A stretch of DNA of 20,431 nucleotides from RGIG8748 sp045532255 (GTDB lineage Bacteria; Bacillota; Clostridia; UMGS1810), in contig JAZSFO010000091.1 of the NCBI GenBank assembly GCA_045532255.1, forward strand, positions 1-20,431, in the 5' to 3' direction. The notes beneath the pieces were generated by a model, which saw only the letters and a list, made by a program, of their open reading frames with translations, had not been told where the DNA came from and ran no database searches. How positions within the stretch are numbered: position 1 is the first letter of the stretch; every line of letters begins with the position of its first letter. The translations under genes were made by a program, and so were the position numbers. Below are positions 7,763 through 15,576 of this stretch, piece after piece.

Positions 7763-8530
7763 TTATTTTTTCTTAATCTTATCCATAATGCGTGTTACAA
7801 AATTACTTTTCTTTTTATTTTCCGAAAAGCCTTTTGAGTAACCGCTTCCGTAGCCGTAACCATAGCTGTTGTAGCCGTAGCGGGTATCGTCTTCTGCCTG
7901 ACATTTGTTAAGAACACATCCTATAAGCTTGCAACCCGCCTGAGAAAGCTCCATAACTGCGGTTTTTGCCATCTTTGCGGCGGTAGTACCCGACGCTACA
8001 ACGAATATAACACCGTCTGCAGCCTTTGAAGCTATAACTCCGTCCACTACATATCCCGCAGGAGCGGCATCTATTATTATATAATCATATCTTGTCTTAA
8101 GGTCAGCTATAATTTCCGCATAGGTATCCTGAGACAAAAGCTCACTGGGATTTGGAGGAATTGCACCAATCGGAATAAAATCAAGATTGGGATTCTGGGT
8201 GCCTACAATAATCTCACTGAGTGTATTTTCGCCTACGAGACAATGTACAAGTCCCTTAAGCTCTCCCTTAAACTTCTCTGTGTTATGTGTCAAAAATGTT
8301 GAATTTCTGAGGTCTGAATCAAGATAAATCGTTTTCTTACCCATCTCCGCCATCGAAAATGCAACTCTGTATGATATCTCCGACTTACCCTCACCGGGGA
8401 ATGTGCTTGTAAACGCAATAGTCTTGATATCCTTACCGCTGAACTGGATGTTTGTTCTTAGTTTCTTGTATGATTCGCTTTCTGCAAATGTTTTGCTTCT
8501 TATTCTCTTAACATTTATCTTGGTCTGCAT
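7763..8530 (-). CDS. cpsD: Bacterial tyrosine kinase of the CpsD/CapB type
   Basis: This is the cytoplasmic BY-kinase of the Gram-positive Wzx/Wzy polysaccharide system, activated by its membrane partner. Walker A PGEGKS is at 45-50, Walker A' YLDSDLR at 69-75 and Walker B YIIIDAAP at 150-157. PPNPSELLSQ (125-134) is also typical. The autophosphorylation tail is obvious: tyrosines at 218, 220, 223, 225, 227 and 231 in a Gly/Tyr-rich stretch. Unlike streptococcal CpsD, the Tyr cluster is followed by about 24 Lys-rich residues. The ATG directly follows the cpsC stop (TAAATG) with GGGGGA upstream, so translation is coupled. The split of membrane activator and kinase into two genes is the Firmicutes arrangement. 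Confidence 0.92.
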   Translation of the reverse strand: MQTKINVKRIRSKTFAESESYKKLRTNIQFSGKDIKTIAFTSTFPGEGKSEISYRVAFSMAEMGKKTIYLDSDLRNSTFLTHNTEKFKGELKGLVHCLVGENTLSEIIVGTQNPNLDFIPIGAIPPNPSELLSQDTYAEIIADLKTRYDYIIIDAAPAGYVVDGVIASKAADGVIFVVASGTTAAKMAKTAVMELSQAGCKLIGCVLNKCQAEDDTRYGYNSYGYGYGSGYSKGFSENKKKSNFVTRIMDKIKKK

Positions 8531-9256
8531 TTATTTATCCCCCTTTGCTTTTTCTTCATCTTCAGTCTGCTGTGCTTCAACAAAAGGTATGGAAGAAAAT
8601 ACAGTGAGTCCGAGAGTTTTTTCTGCATCCTCGGATGTATAAATTCTACTATTGATAAACCTTGCAAGAACCAACCATGCACAAGAAAGGAATCCGCCCA
8701 TAAATCCGCCAAGAATCATGTTCTTGAGCGGGTTTGGAGCAATCGGTGCTTTCGGTGTTTTGGCTTCCTCTATGATGCTGAGCGCAGAAACTCCGACATT
8801 CTCCGCAAGGACACTATGCGAAATCTCCGCAAACTTTGATGCAATATCCTTGGCAGTCTCGGGGTCGGGATGCACAACGGATATCTTGAGCACCTGAGTA
8901 TCTACAGGCGAAGATATGGAAACACAGCCCTTGAGCTGTTCGGGTGTCATCTCGAGCGAAAGCTCATCCGCAACATCCTGCATAACCTCCGCTCCGCCAA
9001 GAACCTCTATACTGTTATTAACAAGCATAAGTCTGGAGGTGGAATCAGGATATATGGACATAGCATCCATATTGAGAGCCTTGATTAAAAGCTGTGTGGA
9101 TGAACGGTATGTGGGTGCAACCATTGTTACCGTGTATACATACGATGCAATGGCAAAAATCAATGTGACAACAGCTATTTTAATGATGTTTTTCTTAAGT
9201 ATCATCAAAATATCCAGTATATTGATTTCATTTTCTGTCATTCTTTCATTTTCCAT
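8531..9256 (-). CDS. cpsC: Polysaccharide chain-length regulator / kinase activator (Wzz/CpsC)
   Basis: This is a membrane co-polymerase subunit. It has a cytoplasmic N-terminus, TM1 at about 25-45, an extracellular Wzz domain, a Pro-rich PKAPIAPNP motif (168-176), TM2 at about 179-200 and a short cytoplasmic tail. In Firmicutes the tail binds and activates the separate CpsD kinase. The length (241 residues) is normal. Its ATG lies 4 nt after the cpsB stop and is preceded by GGGAGA. The charged tail (EDEEKAKGDK) is exposed to the kinase encoded next. Confidence 0.9.
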   Translation of the reverse strand: MENERMTENEINILDILMILKKNIIKIAVVTLIFAIASYVYTVTMVAPTYRSSTQLLIKALNMDAMSIYPDSTSRLMLVNNSIEVLGGAEVMQDVADELSLEMTPEQLKGCVSISSPVDTQVLKISVVHPDPETAKDIASKFAEISHSVLAENVGVSALSIIEEAKTPKAPIAPNPLKNMILGGFMGGFLSCAWLVLARFINSRIYTSEDAEKTLGLTVFSSIPFVEAQQTEDEEKAKGDK

Positions 9257-9260
9257 AATT

Positions 9261-9983
9261 TTATCTCCCGTTTATAATATTTTTTGCATTTCCTGACAGC
9301 AGTCTGTCAAGATATTTTGACGAGGAATTTTTAATAACAAATTGACAGCACTTGTCAAATTCCTTCTTTTCGATTGCGCTCAGGTGAACATCGCCTGCCA
9401 GATAATCTGCATACTCTCCGGAAAAGATTCTCTTAAGAAATCTCTTCGTTTTGAATCTGCAGTTAGAAACCGAGCGAATGCTTATCTGAAGCTGTGCACC
9501 AATATTCTTTAGTGTGAGTAGTGTCTCAAAATCTCCCTGAAGGTATTGGTACCTTTCTACATGGGCGATTATCGGAATAAGCCCAAGTTGGCATATTTCC
9601 TTTACCGCAGATACAACAGTATCCTTCTTTACATACGGCGGGAATTCCAATAGTATGTACGAGGAATCCGCAAGACGCAAAACCCTTTCTTCCCTGATGT
9701 AGCGAACTGCATCTGCACAGTACTCCATCTCCGTCCCAAGATACATCTTTATTTTTATACCCTCGTTTTCGCAGGCAACTACAAAGTCATCAAATATCTC
9801 CTTTATTTCGGAAACCGACTTTGTATATTTCCTGCGCCTGCAGTAATGCGGTGTTAATATAAGCTTATCGACACCGATATCCTGCATCTGCCTCAGAAGC
9901 TCAATAGCCTGTGCCTTGTCTCTGGCACCGTCATCTGCACCGGGCAGAACATGAGAATGTATATCTGTAAATGTTCTCAGCAA
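9261..9983 (-). CDS. cpsB: PHP-family protein-tyrosine phosphatase (CpsB/YwqE type)
   Basis: This is a metal-dependent phosphatase that removes phosphate from the tyrosine tail of the CpsD kinase. Metal-binding motifs are in family order: DIHSHVLPGADDGA (residues 7-20), TPHY near 45, GTEMEY near 82, AHVERY near 140 and GDVH near 198; the last is a variant of the more usual DAH form. The length (240 residues) fits. The start is TTG: an in-frame stop lies just upstream, so no longer ATG exists, and AGAAG-type purines precede it. It is the first gene of the five-gene operon. It opens divergently from the purine permease gene across a 218-bp interval that holds one promoter for each side. Confidence 0.9.
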   Translation of the reverse strand: MLRTFTDIHSHVLPGADDGARDKAQAIELLRQMQDIGVDKLILTPHYCRRRKYTKSVSEIKEIFDDFVVACENEGIKIKMYLGTEMEYCADAVRYIREERVLRLADSSYILLEFPPYVKKDTVVSAVKEICQLGLIPIIAHVERYQYLQGDFETLLTLKNIGAQLQISIRSVSNCRFKTKRFLKRIFSGEYADYLAGDVHLSAIEKKEFDKCCQFVIKNSSSKYLDRLLSGNAKNIINGR

Positions 9984-10027
9984 ACAGTATCACTTCTTTC
10001 TGAATATATCTACAGCCTATTATCATT

Positions 10028-10056
10028 ACTATAATATAAAAAGCCTTTTTTGTCAA
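10028..10056 (-). promoter_or_regulatory. Sigma-A promoter of the cps regulatory operon
   Basis: TTGACA (10051-10056), a 17-nt spacer and TATAGT (10028-10033) are read on the minus strand. The expected start is near 10021 and the leader to cpsB about 38 nt. The spacer contains a short AAAAAG/CTTTTT symmetry that could be an operator or chance. No other site is visible between here and the permease promoter at 10129. Confidence 0.7.
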
Positions 10057-10128
10057 CACTATTAGGGGGCATAAAATTTTTTTAAAACATTTGCTTTAGG
10101 GTTTTTGTGAAAAGTGTCAAAAAAAACA

Positions 10129-10157
10129 TTTACAACTGGAAGATAATGTGTTATTAT
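10129..10157 (+). promoter_or_regulatory. Sigma-A promoter of the purine permease gene
   Basis: TTTACA (10129-10134), a 17-nt spacer and TATTAT (10152-10157) are followed by a leader of about 38 nt and GGAGG at 10190-10194, 7 nt before the ATG. The leader is too short to hold a purine riboswitch, which often precedes permeases of this family. Confidence 0.68.
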
Positions 10158-10201
10158 TGCTGTGAGTAATAATCTCAAATACATGTTTTGGAGGTTCAGT
10201 A

Positions 10202-11551
10202 ATGGAAAAACTGTTCAAGCTCAAAGAGAACGGCACAACTGTGAAGACCGAAATCATAGCTGGTATCACCACCTTTCTCGCTATGGCTTACATCCTTGCA
10301 GTTAACCCAAGTTACCTTGGAGGAATTGAAGGTGCTACTCCCGGTTCGATATTTACAGCTACTGCAATATCGGCAGCTATTGCAACACTTTGTATGGCGT
10401 TCTTTGCAAACTACCCTGTTGCCCTTGCTTCGGGCATGGGGCTCAATGCTTTCTTTGCATTTACAGTATGCGGTGCTATGGGTTGCTCCTATGCAGTTGC
10501 ACTCACAGCGGTACTTGTAGAAGGTATAGTCTTTATTCTGCTTTCTTTCTGCAACTTCAGAGAAGCACTTGTTAACCAGATTCCTGCAAACCTTAAATAC
10601 GGCATTACAGCAGGTATCGGTCTCTTTATTACAATTATAGCCTTAATCGGTGCAGGCATTGTTGTCCCCGACCCTGCTACAACAGTTGCAATCGGAGCAT
10701 TCAATTCTCCCTCATTTGTACTTTCGATTTTGGGTCTTCTTATCATCGGTATTCTCTATCACTTCAACATCCCCGGAAGCATCCTTATCGGTATCCTTGC
10801 TACATGGGTACTCGGTATAATTGCAGAGCTTACAGGCTGGTACGCTGTAAGTCCCGAAGCCGGTGTATACTCCGTAATTCCATCATTCGACACTTGGAAG
10901 CTCGAAGCACCTGCACTATTCAACTTTGACTTCGGATATATATTTAAGAATTTTTCTACATTCCTTGTAATAATGTTCACATTCCTCTTTACCGATATAT
11001 TTGATACCGTGGGTACTCTCATCGGTGTTGCTTCAAAGGGCAATCTCCTTAACGAAAAGGGTGAACTCCCCAACGCAAAGGGTGCTCTTCTTGCTGATGC
11101 TGTAGGTACAGTCGCAGGTGCGTGCCTGGGTACTTCCACAGTAACAAGCTATGTGGAATCAAGTGCAGGAGTTTCCGCAGGCGGAAGAACAGGTCTTACT
11201 GCTCTTACAACGGCAGTTCTGTTCATCATTGCTCTTGTTCTTGCTCCTATCTTTACTGCTATTCCCTCATTTGCAACAACACCTGCAATGATTTTTGTAG
11301 GACTTCTTATGTTTGCTGCAGTTAAGAATATAGAATTTGACTCTGATGTAGCAGAGAATATCAGTGCTTTTGTTGCAATAACCTTTATGCCCCTCACATA
11401 CTCCATCTCCAATGGTATTATGTTTGGTATGCTCACATGGGTTATCTTAAAAATATGTATAGGCAAAATCAAGGATATCAAGCCTGTAATGTGGGTTTCT
11501 ACAGCACTGTTTGTGCTTTACTTTGTTCTTAAGTTCCTTGGTATAATCTAA
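10202..11551 (+). CDS. NCS2-family adenine/guanine/hypoxanthine permease (AzgA/PbuG type)
   Basis: This is a proton-coupled purine base importer of the plasma membrane. It has 449 residues with about 14 membrane segments. The AzgA-branch motifs are clear: GMGLNAFF (78-85), FTDIFDTVGTLIGVA (263-277) and ADAVGTVAGACLGTSTVTSY (299-318), followed by ESSAGVSAGGRTG (319-331), which lines the substrate site in this family. The N-terminal segment TEIIAGITTFLAMAYIL is also typical of PbuG/PbuO/YieG proteins. It is transcribed alone, with its own promoter and a terminator shared with the convergent ddl operon. The exact base (guanine/hypoxanthine or adenine) cannot be decided from sequence. Confidence 0.93.
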   Translation: MEKLFKLKENGTTVKTEIIAGITTFLAMAYILAVNPSYLGGIEGATPGSIFTATAISAAIATLCMAFFANYPVALASGMGLNAFFAFTVCGAMGCSYAVALTAVLVEGIVFILLSFCNFREALVNQIPANLKYGITAGIGLFITIIALIGAGIVVPDPATTVAIGAFNSPSFVLSILGLLIIGILYHFNIPGSILIGILATWVLGIIAELTGWYAVSPEAGVYSVIPSFDTWKLEAPALFNFDFGYIFKNFSTFLVIMFTFLFTDIFDTVGTLIGVASKGNLLNEKGELPNAKGALLADAVGTVAGACLGTSTVTSYVESSAGVSAGGRTGLTALTTAVLFIIALVLAPIFTAIPSFATTPAMIFVGLLMFAAVKNIEFDSDVAENISAFVAITFMPLTYSISNGIMFGMLTWVILKICIGKIKDIKPVMWVSTALFVLYFVLKFLGII

Positions 11552-11566
11552 TTCCAAATAAATCAA

Positions 11567-11613
11567 CATCAAAAAATCTCTTGGATATTTTCACCCAAGA
11601 GATTTTTTTGATG
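11567..11613. terminator. Bidirectional terminator between convergent permease and ddl genes
   Basis: Arms at 11567-11584 and 11595-11613 pair over 18 bp with one bulged base around a 10-nt loop. A/T runs lie on both sides, so it can stop transcription from either direction. It begins 15 bp after the permease stop and ends 2 bp before the ddl stop. Confidence 0.88.
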
Positions 11614-11615
11614 TT

Positions 11616-12818
11616 TTACATCTTAGAACCCTTTGCACCTTTGGCACCGCCAAATCTTATACCCTCTAGAACATTGGTATCAAAGGCATAGGATATTTCC
11701 GCCTGCTCTCTGTGGCGTTTGAGTGCAGCGGATATCATTCTTTCCAGAAGCTCCGTATAGCTTACGCCAAGCGATTCCCACAGATAGAATGAAAGGGAAC
11801 CCGGAATTGTGTTGATTTCATTTAAGAATATTTCTCCGCTCTTAGTATCTATCATAAAATCTATTCTGACTATTCCGTTACAGCCAAGGCACTTAAATGC
11901 TTTTACCGCAAGTGAGCGGATTGTCTCTCTCTGCTCAGGTGTTATATCTGCAGGGATTTTTCGTTTGAGGCTTGCCATACCCTTGCTTGCGCCTTTTGAC
12001 GAGCCCTTTGCACCTGAGGTATACTTGTCATCATAACTAAGTATCTTATCGGAATTTACAGGCTCTTCACATTCGCTTGCCTCGGCAAAGTCAACATCGC
12101 CAAGAACCGAGCAGTTGACTTCCTTGAGATTGCATACGGCTCTCTCTGCAAGAATTCTGTCTGCAAAGTTAAAGGCGTTTCCGAGTGCATCCTCAAGCTC
12201 CCCTCTGTCTGTTGCCTTTCTTATTCCTACGCTTGAACCGAGATTTACGGGTTTTATTATTATGGGATATCCTATGTAATTTTCTATCTCATCCGCAACC
12301 GCTTTTGGCTCCTCGCTGTACTGTCCCATGGTATAGCATTTGCAGTCAAGTACGGGGATATCATTATCCTTAAACACTGTCTTCATATAATATTTATCCA
12401 TACCTATTGCAGATGCGGTTATATCGCATCCCACAAGCGGAAGATTCATCATTTTGAGATATCCGTGAATTGTTCCGTCCTCACAGTTGGTACCGTGAAC
12501 AATGGGGAATGCCATATCAACCTCTGTAATAATATTCTTTTCAAAAAGTCCTGTCTTTGCCTTTATGAGATATGTCTTTCCGTTTTCTAAGTGAAAGCTG
12601 ACTTTTCGGCATTTCTTAAGAAGCTCTTTGGGCTTTGAAAACTCCTCGATATTTACAAGATCTTCGCCGTAGTACATCTCATTGGATTTTGTTATATAAA
12701 CAGGAATTACGCTGTATTTATCCTTATCTATATATCTTATTGCCTGAAGTGCGGATATAATTGATATTTCGTGCTCAACACTTTTTCCGCCGAACAAAAC
12801 AGCAAGTTTAATTTTCAT
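11616..12818 (-). CDS. ddl: D-alanine--D-alanine ligase
   Basis: This ATP-grasp enzyme makes the D-Ala-D-Ala dipeptide for peptidoglycan. Motifs are LFGGKSVEHEIS (8-19), FPIVHGTNCEDGTIHG (104-119), IIKPVNLGSSVGI (187-199), and the metal/catalytic segments RIDFM (318-322) and NEINTIPGSL (333-342). Tyr266 in DDKY, in the omega loop, is the residue expected for a D-Ala-D-Ala rather than a D-Ala-D-Lac enzyme. At 400 residues it is longer than the usual 300-370. Part of the excess is a Gly/Ala/Ser/Lys segment at 268-280 and a similar tail at 390-399. It lies 25 nt downstream of the MurF-like ligase gene, whose likely co-substrate is its product. The ATG is preceded by AAGGGA. Confidence 0.94.
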   Translation of the reverse strand: MKIKLAVLFGGKSVEHEISIISALQAIRYIDKDKYSVIPVYITKSNEMYYGEDLVNIEEFSKPKELLKKCRKVSFHLENGKTYLIKAKTGLFEKNIITEVDMAFPIVHGTNCEDGTIHGYLKMMNLPLVGCDITASAIGMDKYYMKTVFKDNDIPVLDCKCYTMGQYSEEPKAVADEIENYIGYPIIIKPVNLGSSVGIRKATDRGELEDALGNAFNFADRILAERAVCNLKEVNCSVLGDVDFAEASECEEPVNSDKILSYDDKYTSGAKGSSKGASKGMASLKRKIPADITPEQRETIRSLAVKAFKCLGCNGIVRIDFMIDTKSGEIFLNEINTIPGSLSFYLWESLGVSYTELLERMISAALKRHREQAEISYAFDTNVLEGIRFGGAKGAKGSKM

Positions 12819-12843
12819 AATATATCATCCCTTAAAATAGATT

Positions 12844-14370
12844 TTAATAATTGTCAGGAAGGTCATTTTCAAGAAGTATAACCTTTCTTTCCCCTTGGGT
12901 ATTTAATCCGTATGCATATGCTATGGCATCTGTAAAGTCCGAAGCGATATATATTTTGTCCCCAGGATAATTCTGCGATTTAAGACCCTTGTAAATGCTC
13001 TCGGTTTGTGATTTGCCTACGAGTATTGCCTTGTCGCAAACCTTTGAAATATCCTCACCAAATTCGCTGTTTAATCTGTCCTGCTCAGCTCCCAGCTCAA
13101 CCATGCCCGGTGTTATGATAATTTTGCAGCCATCAAACTGCGAGAGAGTTTCAAGAGCCGCCTTGGTTCCCTTTGGATTGGAATTAAAGGCATCGTCTAT
13201 TATAATATCGTTTCCTCTGCGTACAAGCTCAAGTCTGTGAGGAACCGCCTCCAGCTTGGATACCTGTGCTCTGAGCGAAGAAAGCGATATTCCCATGCTG
13301 TGAACCACGGCAATAGCTCCCGTTATATTAAGTACATTGTGAGTGCCTATAAGTTTGGTTGAAAAACGGCAGTTCTCGCCGTCGGGAGATGTAACCGTAA
13401 ATTCCGTACCCTTATCCGAAAGCGACAGCCCCGTTGCATTGTATGTGCCGTCTCCGTTCACGCTGTAGCTTATGTGACTTCGTGACCCTTTGTGCTCCGA
13501 TATGTTGTCATCGTTGCCGTTTAAGAAAAGCATTCCGCCGTCGGGAAGGGCATCTGCAAGCTCAAACTTGGTTTTCTTAACATTATCTATTGACTTAAAT
13601 GTTTCAAGATGCTGAGGGCCGACAGAGGTTATAATTCCCATATCGGGATGGACAATATCGCATATTTCCTTTATTTCCCCTACTCTTTTTGCACCCATTT
13701 CGCACACGAAAATCTCATGAAGAGCACTGAGCGACGAGCGTATTGTTTTTACAACACCCATTGGGGTATTGTAGCTTTCGGGGGTCATGAGTACATTGTA
13801 TTTTGCTTTAAGAAGAGTTGTAAGATAATATTTAACACTTGTTTTTCCATAGCTTCCAGTTATGCCGATAACCTTTGCATTTGAGGAAGAGAGGAGCTTT
13901 TTTGCATCATTTATATAGTAATTGCTTATTGCCTTTTCTATAGGTCTGTTTATAAAGTTTGCAAGCATCACATAAGCGGGCGAAACAATAAATGCCAGAG
14001 CACCCCATGTTTTCATAAACAAAACATACATAATTGAATATATGACAAAGGCTGTAATGATAAGTCTTTTCACACGCATTGTATACACAAGCGGTTTTTT
14101 TGCCCTTCCAGGTTTGGAGGTAAGCGCTCCAAGAAGCATTGATGATGCAAAAACAAGGTTTGCGCCTATACCCGATATTCCCGAAAAGCAGAGAGCTATT
14201 ATACCGAAAACAAGATTGGGTATGTATTTTGATGTGTTCTCTCTCAGCCATTTTGTATGTGTCGATGCCCTGTAGGAATTAAGCTGAAAAAAATGAAGAA
14301 ACTTAATAAGCGATATCAAAAATGCCGATACCGCAAGTAAAACGCAGATTATTTCGAGAAACATATTCAT
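12844..14370 (-). CDS. Membrane-anchored MurF-like Mur ligase
   Basis: By family it should join D-Ala-D-Ala, or a related amine, to a muramyl peptide using ATP. About 150 N-terminal residues hold four predicted membrane segments (about 5-25, 53-81, 103-118, 121-139). The Mur ligase central domain follows, with P-loop TGSYGKTS (171-178), ESYNTPMG (198-205) and SVGPQHLETF (249-258). The C-terminal domain has VPHRLELV and DDAFNSNPKGTKAAL, where the DAFNSNP form resembles canonical MurF. The usual MurF N-terminal uridine-nucleotide domain is not apparent: the P-loop comes straight after the helices. Length is 508 residues, against about 450 for MurF. It lies between a hydrolase gene and ddl. Alternatives are a second, specialised ligase acting on a membrane-bound substrate or a CapB/PgsB-like amide ligase. 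Confidence 0.82.
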   Translation of the reverse strand: MNMFLEIICVLLAVSAFLISLIKFLHFFQLNSYRASTHTKWLRENTSKYIPNLVFGIIALCFSGISGIGANLVFASSMLLGALTSKPGRAKKPLVYTMRVKRLIITAFVIYSIMYVLFMKTWGALAFIVSPAYVMLANFINRPIEKAISNYYINDAKKLLSSSNAKVIGITGSYGKTSVKYYLTTLLKAKYNVLMTPESYNTPMGVVKTIRSSLSALHEIFVCEMGAKRVGEIKEICDIVHPDMGIITSVGPQHLETFKSIDNVKKTKFELADALPDGGMLFLNGNDDNISEHKGSRSHISYSVNGDGTYNATGLSLSDKGTEFTVTSPDGENCRFSTKLIGTHNVLNITGAIAVVHSMGISLSSLRAQVSKLEAVPHRLELVRRGNDIIIDDAFNSNPKGTKAALETLSQFDGCKIIITPGMVELGAEQDRLNSEFGEDISKVCDKAILVGKSQTESIYKGLKSQNYPGDKIYIASDFTDAIAYAYGLNTQGERKVILLENDLPDNY

Positions 14371-14386
14371 ATCTCTTATCTTCCTT

Positions 14387-15154
14387 TCAGATATTCATAA
14401 ATGAAGCCAGGACCCGTTCGAATGTATAAGCGTCGTCAAGAAAGCTGTAGTGACCGCATCCTTTAAGCACAACCTTGCCTGCATTTGGCATGGAACTTTC
14501 CATAATATCCGCATCAGACACTGGTGTTGCGGTATCGTTTTCGCCCCATATGAGAAGTGTGGGCGGAGTTACCCTTGGAAAAATATGCGTAAGGTCCTCG
14601 TTTACAACCCTTACCATAGTCTGCCTCATCATAGGCGATGCCGATCTGTAGTCTGCAGAACCGCTTTTTGCCTGAAGCTTATTTAAGGCATCGGGAAAAA
14701 GAGCGGTGCATGCGCCCGTTGAGAGAAGCCTTTTTCCAATCTTGTAGGTGCGGATTTTCAGCTTTTGTTTAAGTGTTTTTTTAGGCTTGACCCCCGCACT
14801 GTCTGCAAGAATAATTTTCTGGACTTCTACGGGGAAATCCTTCCTCTCAAAAAACTTGATAATTACTCTTCCGCCGAAAGAGTGTCCGAGAAAGGTTGCC
14901 TTTTTTACACCGAGTTTTTCAAGAAATGCTATTATAAAATCCACATAGTCATCCACACACCACGGCTCCTTGGGTTCATCGCTTAATCCGAACCCCGGCA
15001 TATCAGGTGCTATTACAGTATATTTTTGGGACAAAAGAGATATCATTCTGTCAAAGAGAGTAATATTGGAACCCCATCCGTGAAGAAGAACAACAGACTC
15101 TCCCTCGCCCTTTGATATGTAATTTATATTTAAGCCGTTAATGTTTATATTCAA
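14387..15154 (-). CDS. Alpha/beta hydrolase
   Basis: This is a cytoplasmic alpha/beta-hydrolase-fold enzyme whose substrate cannot be read from sequence. The catalytic set is complete, numbered from the TTG start: HGWGSN oxyanion segment (25-30), nucleophile elbow GHSFGG with Ser92 (90-95), Asp207 in WGENDTATP and His235 in GCGHYSF. The length is 255 residues. The frame also opens at a GTG at 15169, but no ribosome site fits that start. The TTG at 15154 has GAGG 9 nt upstream and gives the natural N-terminus, so I chose it. It is the first gene of the hydrolase-MurF-like-ddl operon, 16 nt from the next gene. Its 5' leader is occupied by a repeat element. Confidence 0.85.
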   Translation of the reverse strand: MNININGLNINYISKGEGESVVLLHGWGSNITLFDRMISLLSQKYTVIAPDMPGFGLSDEPKEPWCVDDYVDFIIAFLEKLGVKKATFLGHSFGGRVIIKFFERKDFPVEVQKIILADSAGVKPKKTLKQKLKIRTYKIGKRLLSTGACTALFPDALNKLQAKSGSADYRSASPMMRQTMVRVVNEDLTHIFPRVTPPTLLIWGENDTATPVSDADIMESSMPNAGKVVLKGCGHYSFLDDAYTFERVLASFMNI

Positions 15155-15181
15155 CCTGTGATTCCTCACTTTCCCATTGCA

Positions 15182-15458
15182 TAAGCAGTCGCGTCAGTAT
15201 CCAAACCCGTTTTGGATGCGTGTTTTTACGCCACTGCATTGTTAAAATACTCGCAAATGCGTCAGCATTAGCTCCGTTTTTGTCTCGCATTGGCGCAAAA
15301 ACACAGCACCGAAAATTCTTTGAACCTAAAACAAGATAAAATAGTTATTTATCAAGGCGGCAGGGTGCAGGAATACTTTCGTATTTCAAGACCGACTACG
15401 AAGATAAATGGCTATTTTACTTGTTTTTGGCGTGTTTGGATATTGACGCGACTGCTTA
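15182..15458. mobile_element. MITE-like element with 25-bp terminal inverted repeats
   Basis: Terminal repeats 15182-15206 and 15434-15458 are reverse complements with one mismatch. Each ends in TA at the outer edge, which could be a TA target duplication as made by IS630/mariner-type transposases. A second inverted repeat lies inside: 15328-15353 against 15403-15427, nearly perfect. The 277-bp element encodes no transposase, so it would need one in trans. A plus-strand open frame crossing it (15290-15592) has no ribosome site and is not treated as a gene. The element occupies most of the interval between the hydrolase gene and the cation antiporter gene. Confidence 0.75.
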
Positions 15459-15463
15459 AAATA

Positions 15464-15493
15464 AGTATACCACACTTTAATATAGTAATGCAA
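15464..15493 (-). promoter_or_regulatory. Extended -10 promoter of the hydrolase-MurF-like-ddl operon
   Basis: On the minus strand TTGCAT (15488-15493), an 18-nt spacer and TATACT (15464-15469) preceded by TGG form an extended -10 promoter. The expected start, an A at about 15457, is within the first bases of the adjacent MITE-like element. Transcripts would therefore carry the whole element as leader. No better promoter is seen inside the element. Confidence 0.58.
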
Positions 15494-15541
15494 TCATTTT
15501 TGCTCACAAAAAGCAACAATATTTTGAGTTTATTACAAAAA

Positions 15542-15573
15542 TCAAGGGCGTGTCTAAAAAACAACGCCCTTGA
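15542..15573 (-). terminator. Terminator of the cation antiporter gene
   Basis: A perfect 10-bp stem (15564-15573 with 15542-15551, G+C-rich base) with a 12-nt loop is followed by TTTTT on the minus strand. It begins 3 bp after the antiporter stop codon. Confidence 0.85.
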
Positions 15574-15576
15574 CAT

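Noticed and set aside
10021..10201. A purine riboswitch upstream of the permease
   Set aside because: The leader after the predicted start is only about 38 nt and no three-helix purine aptamer can be formed there.
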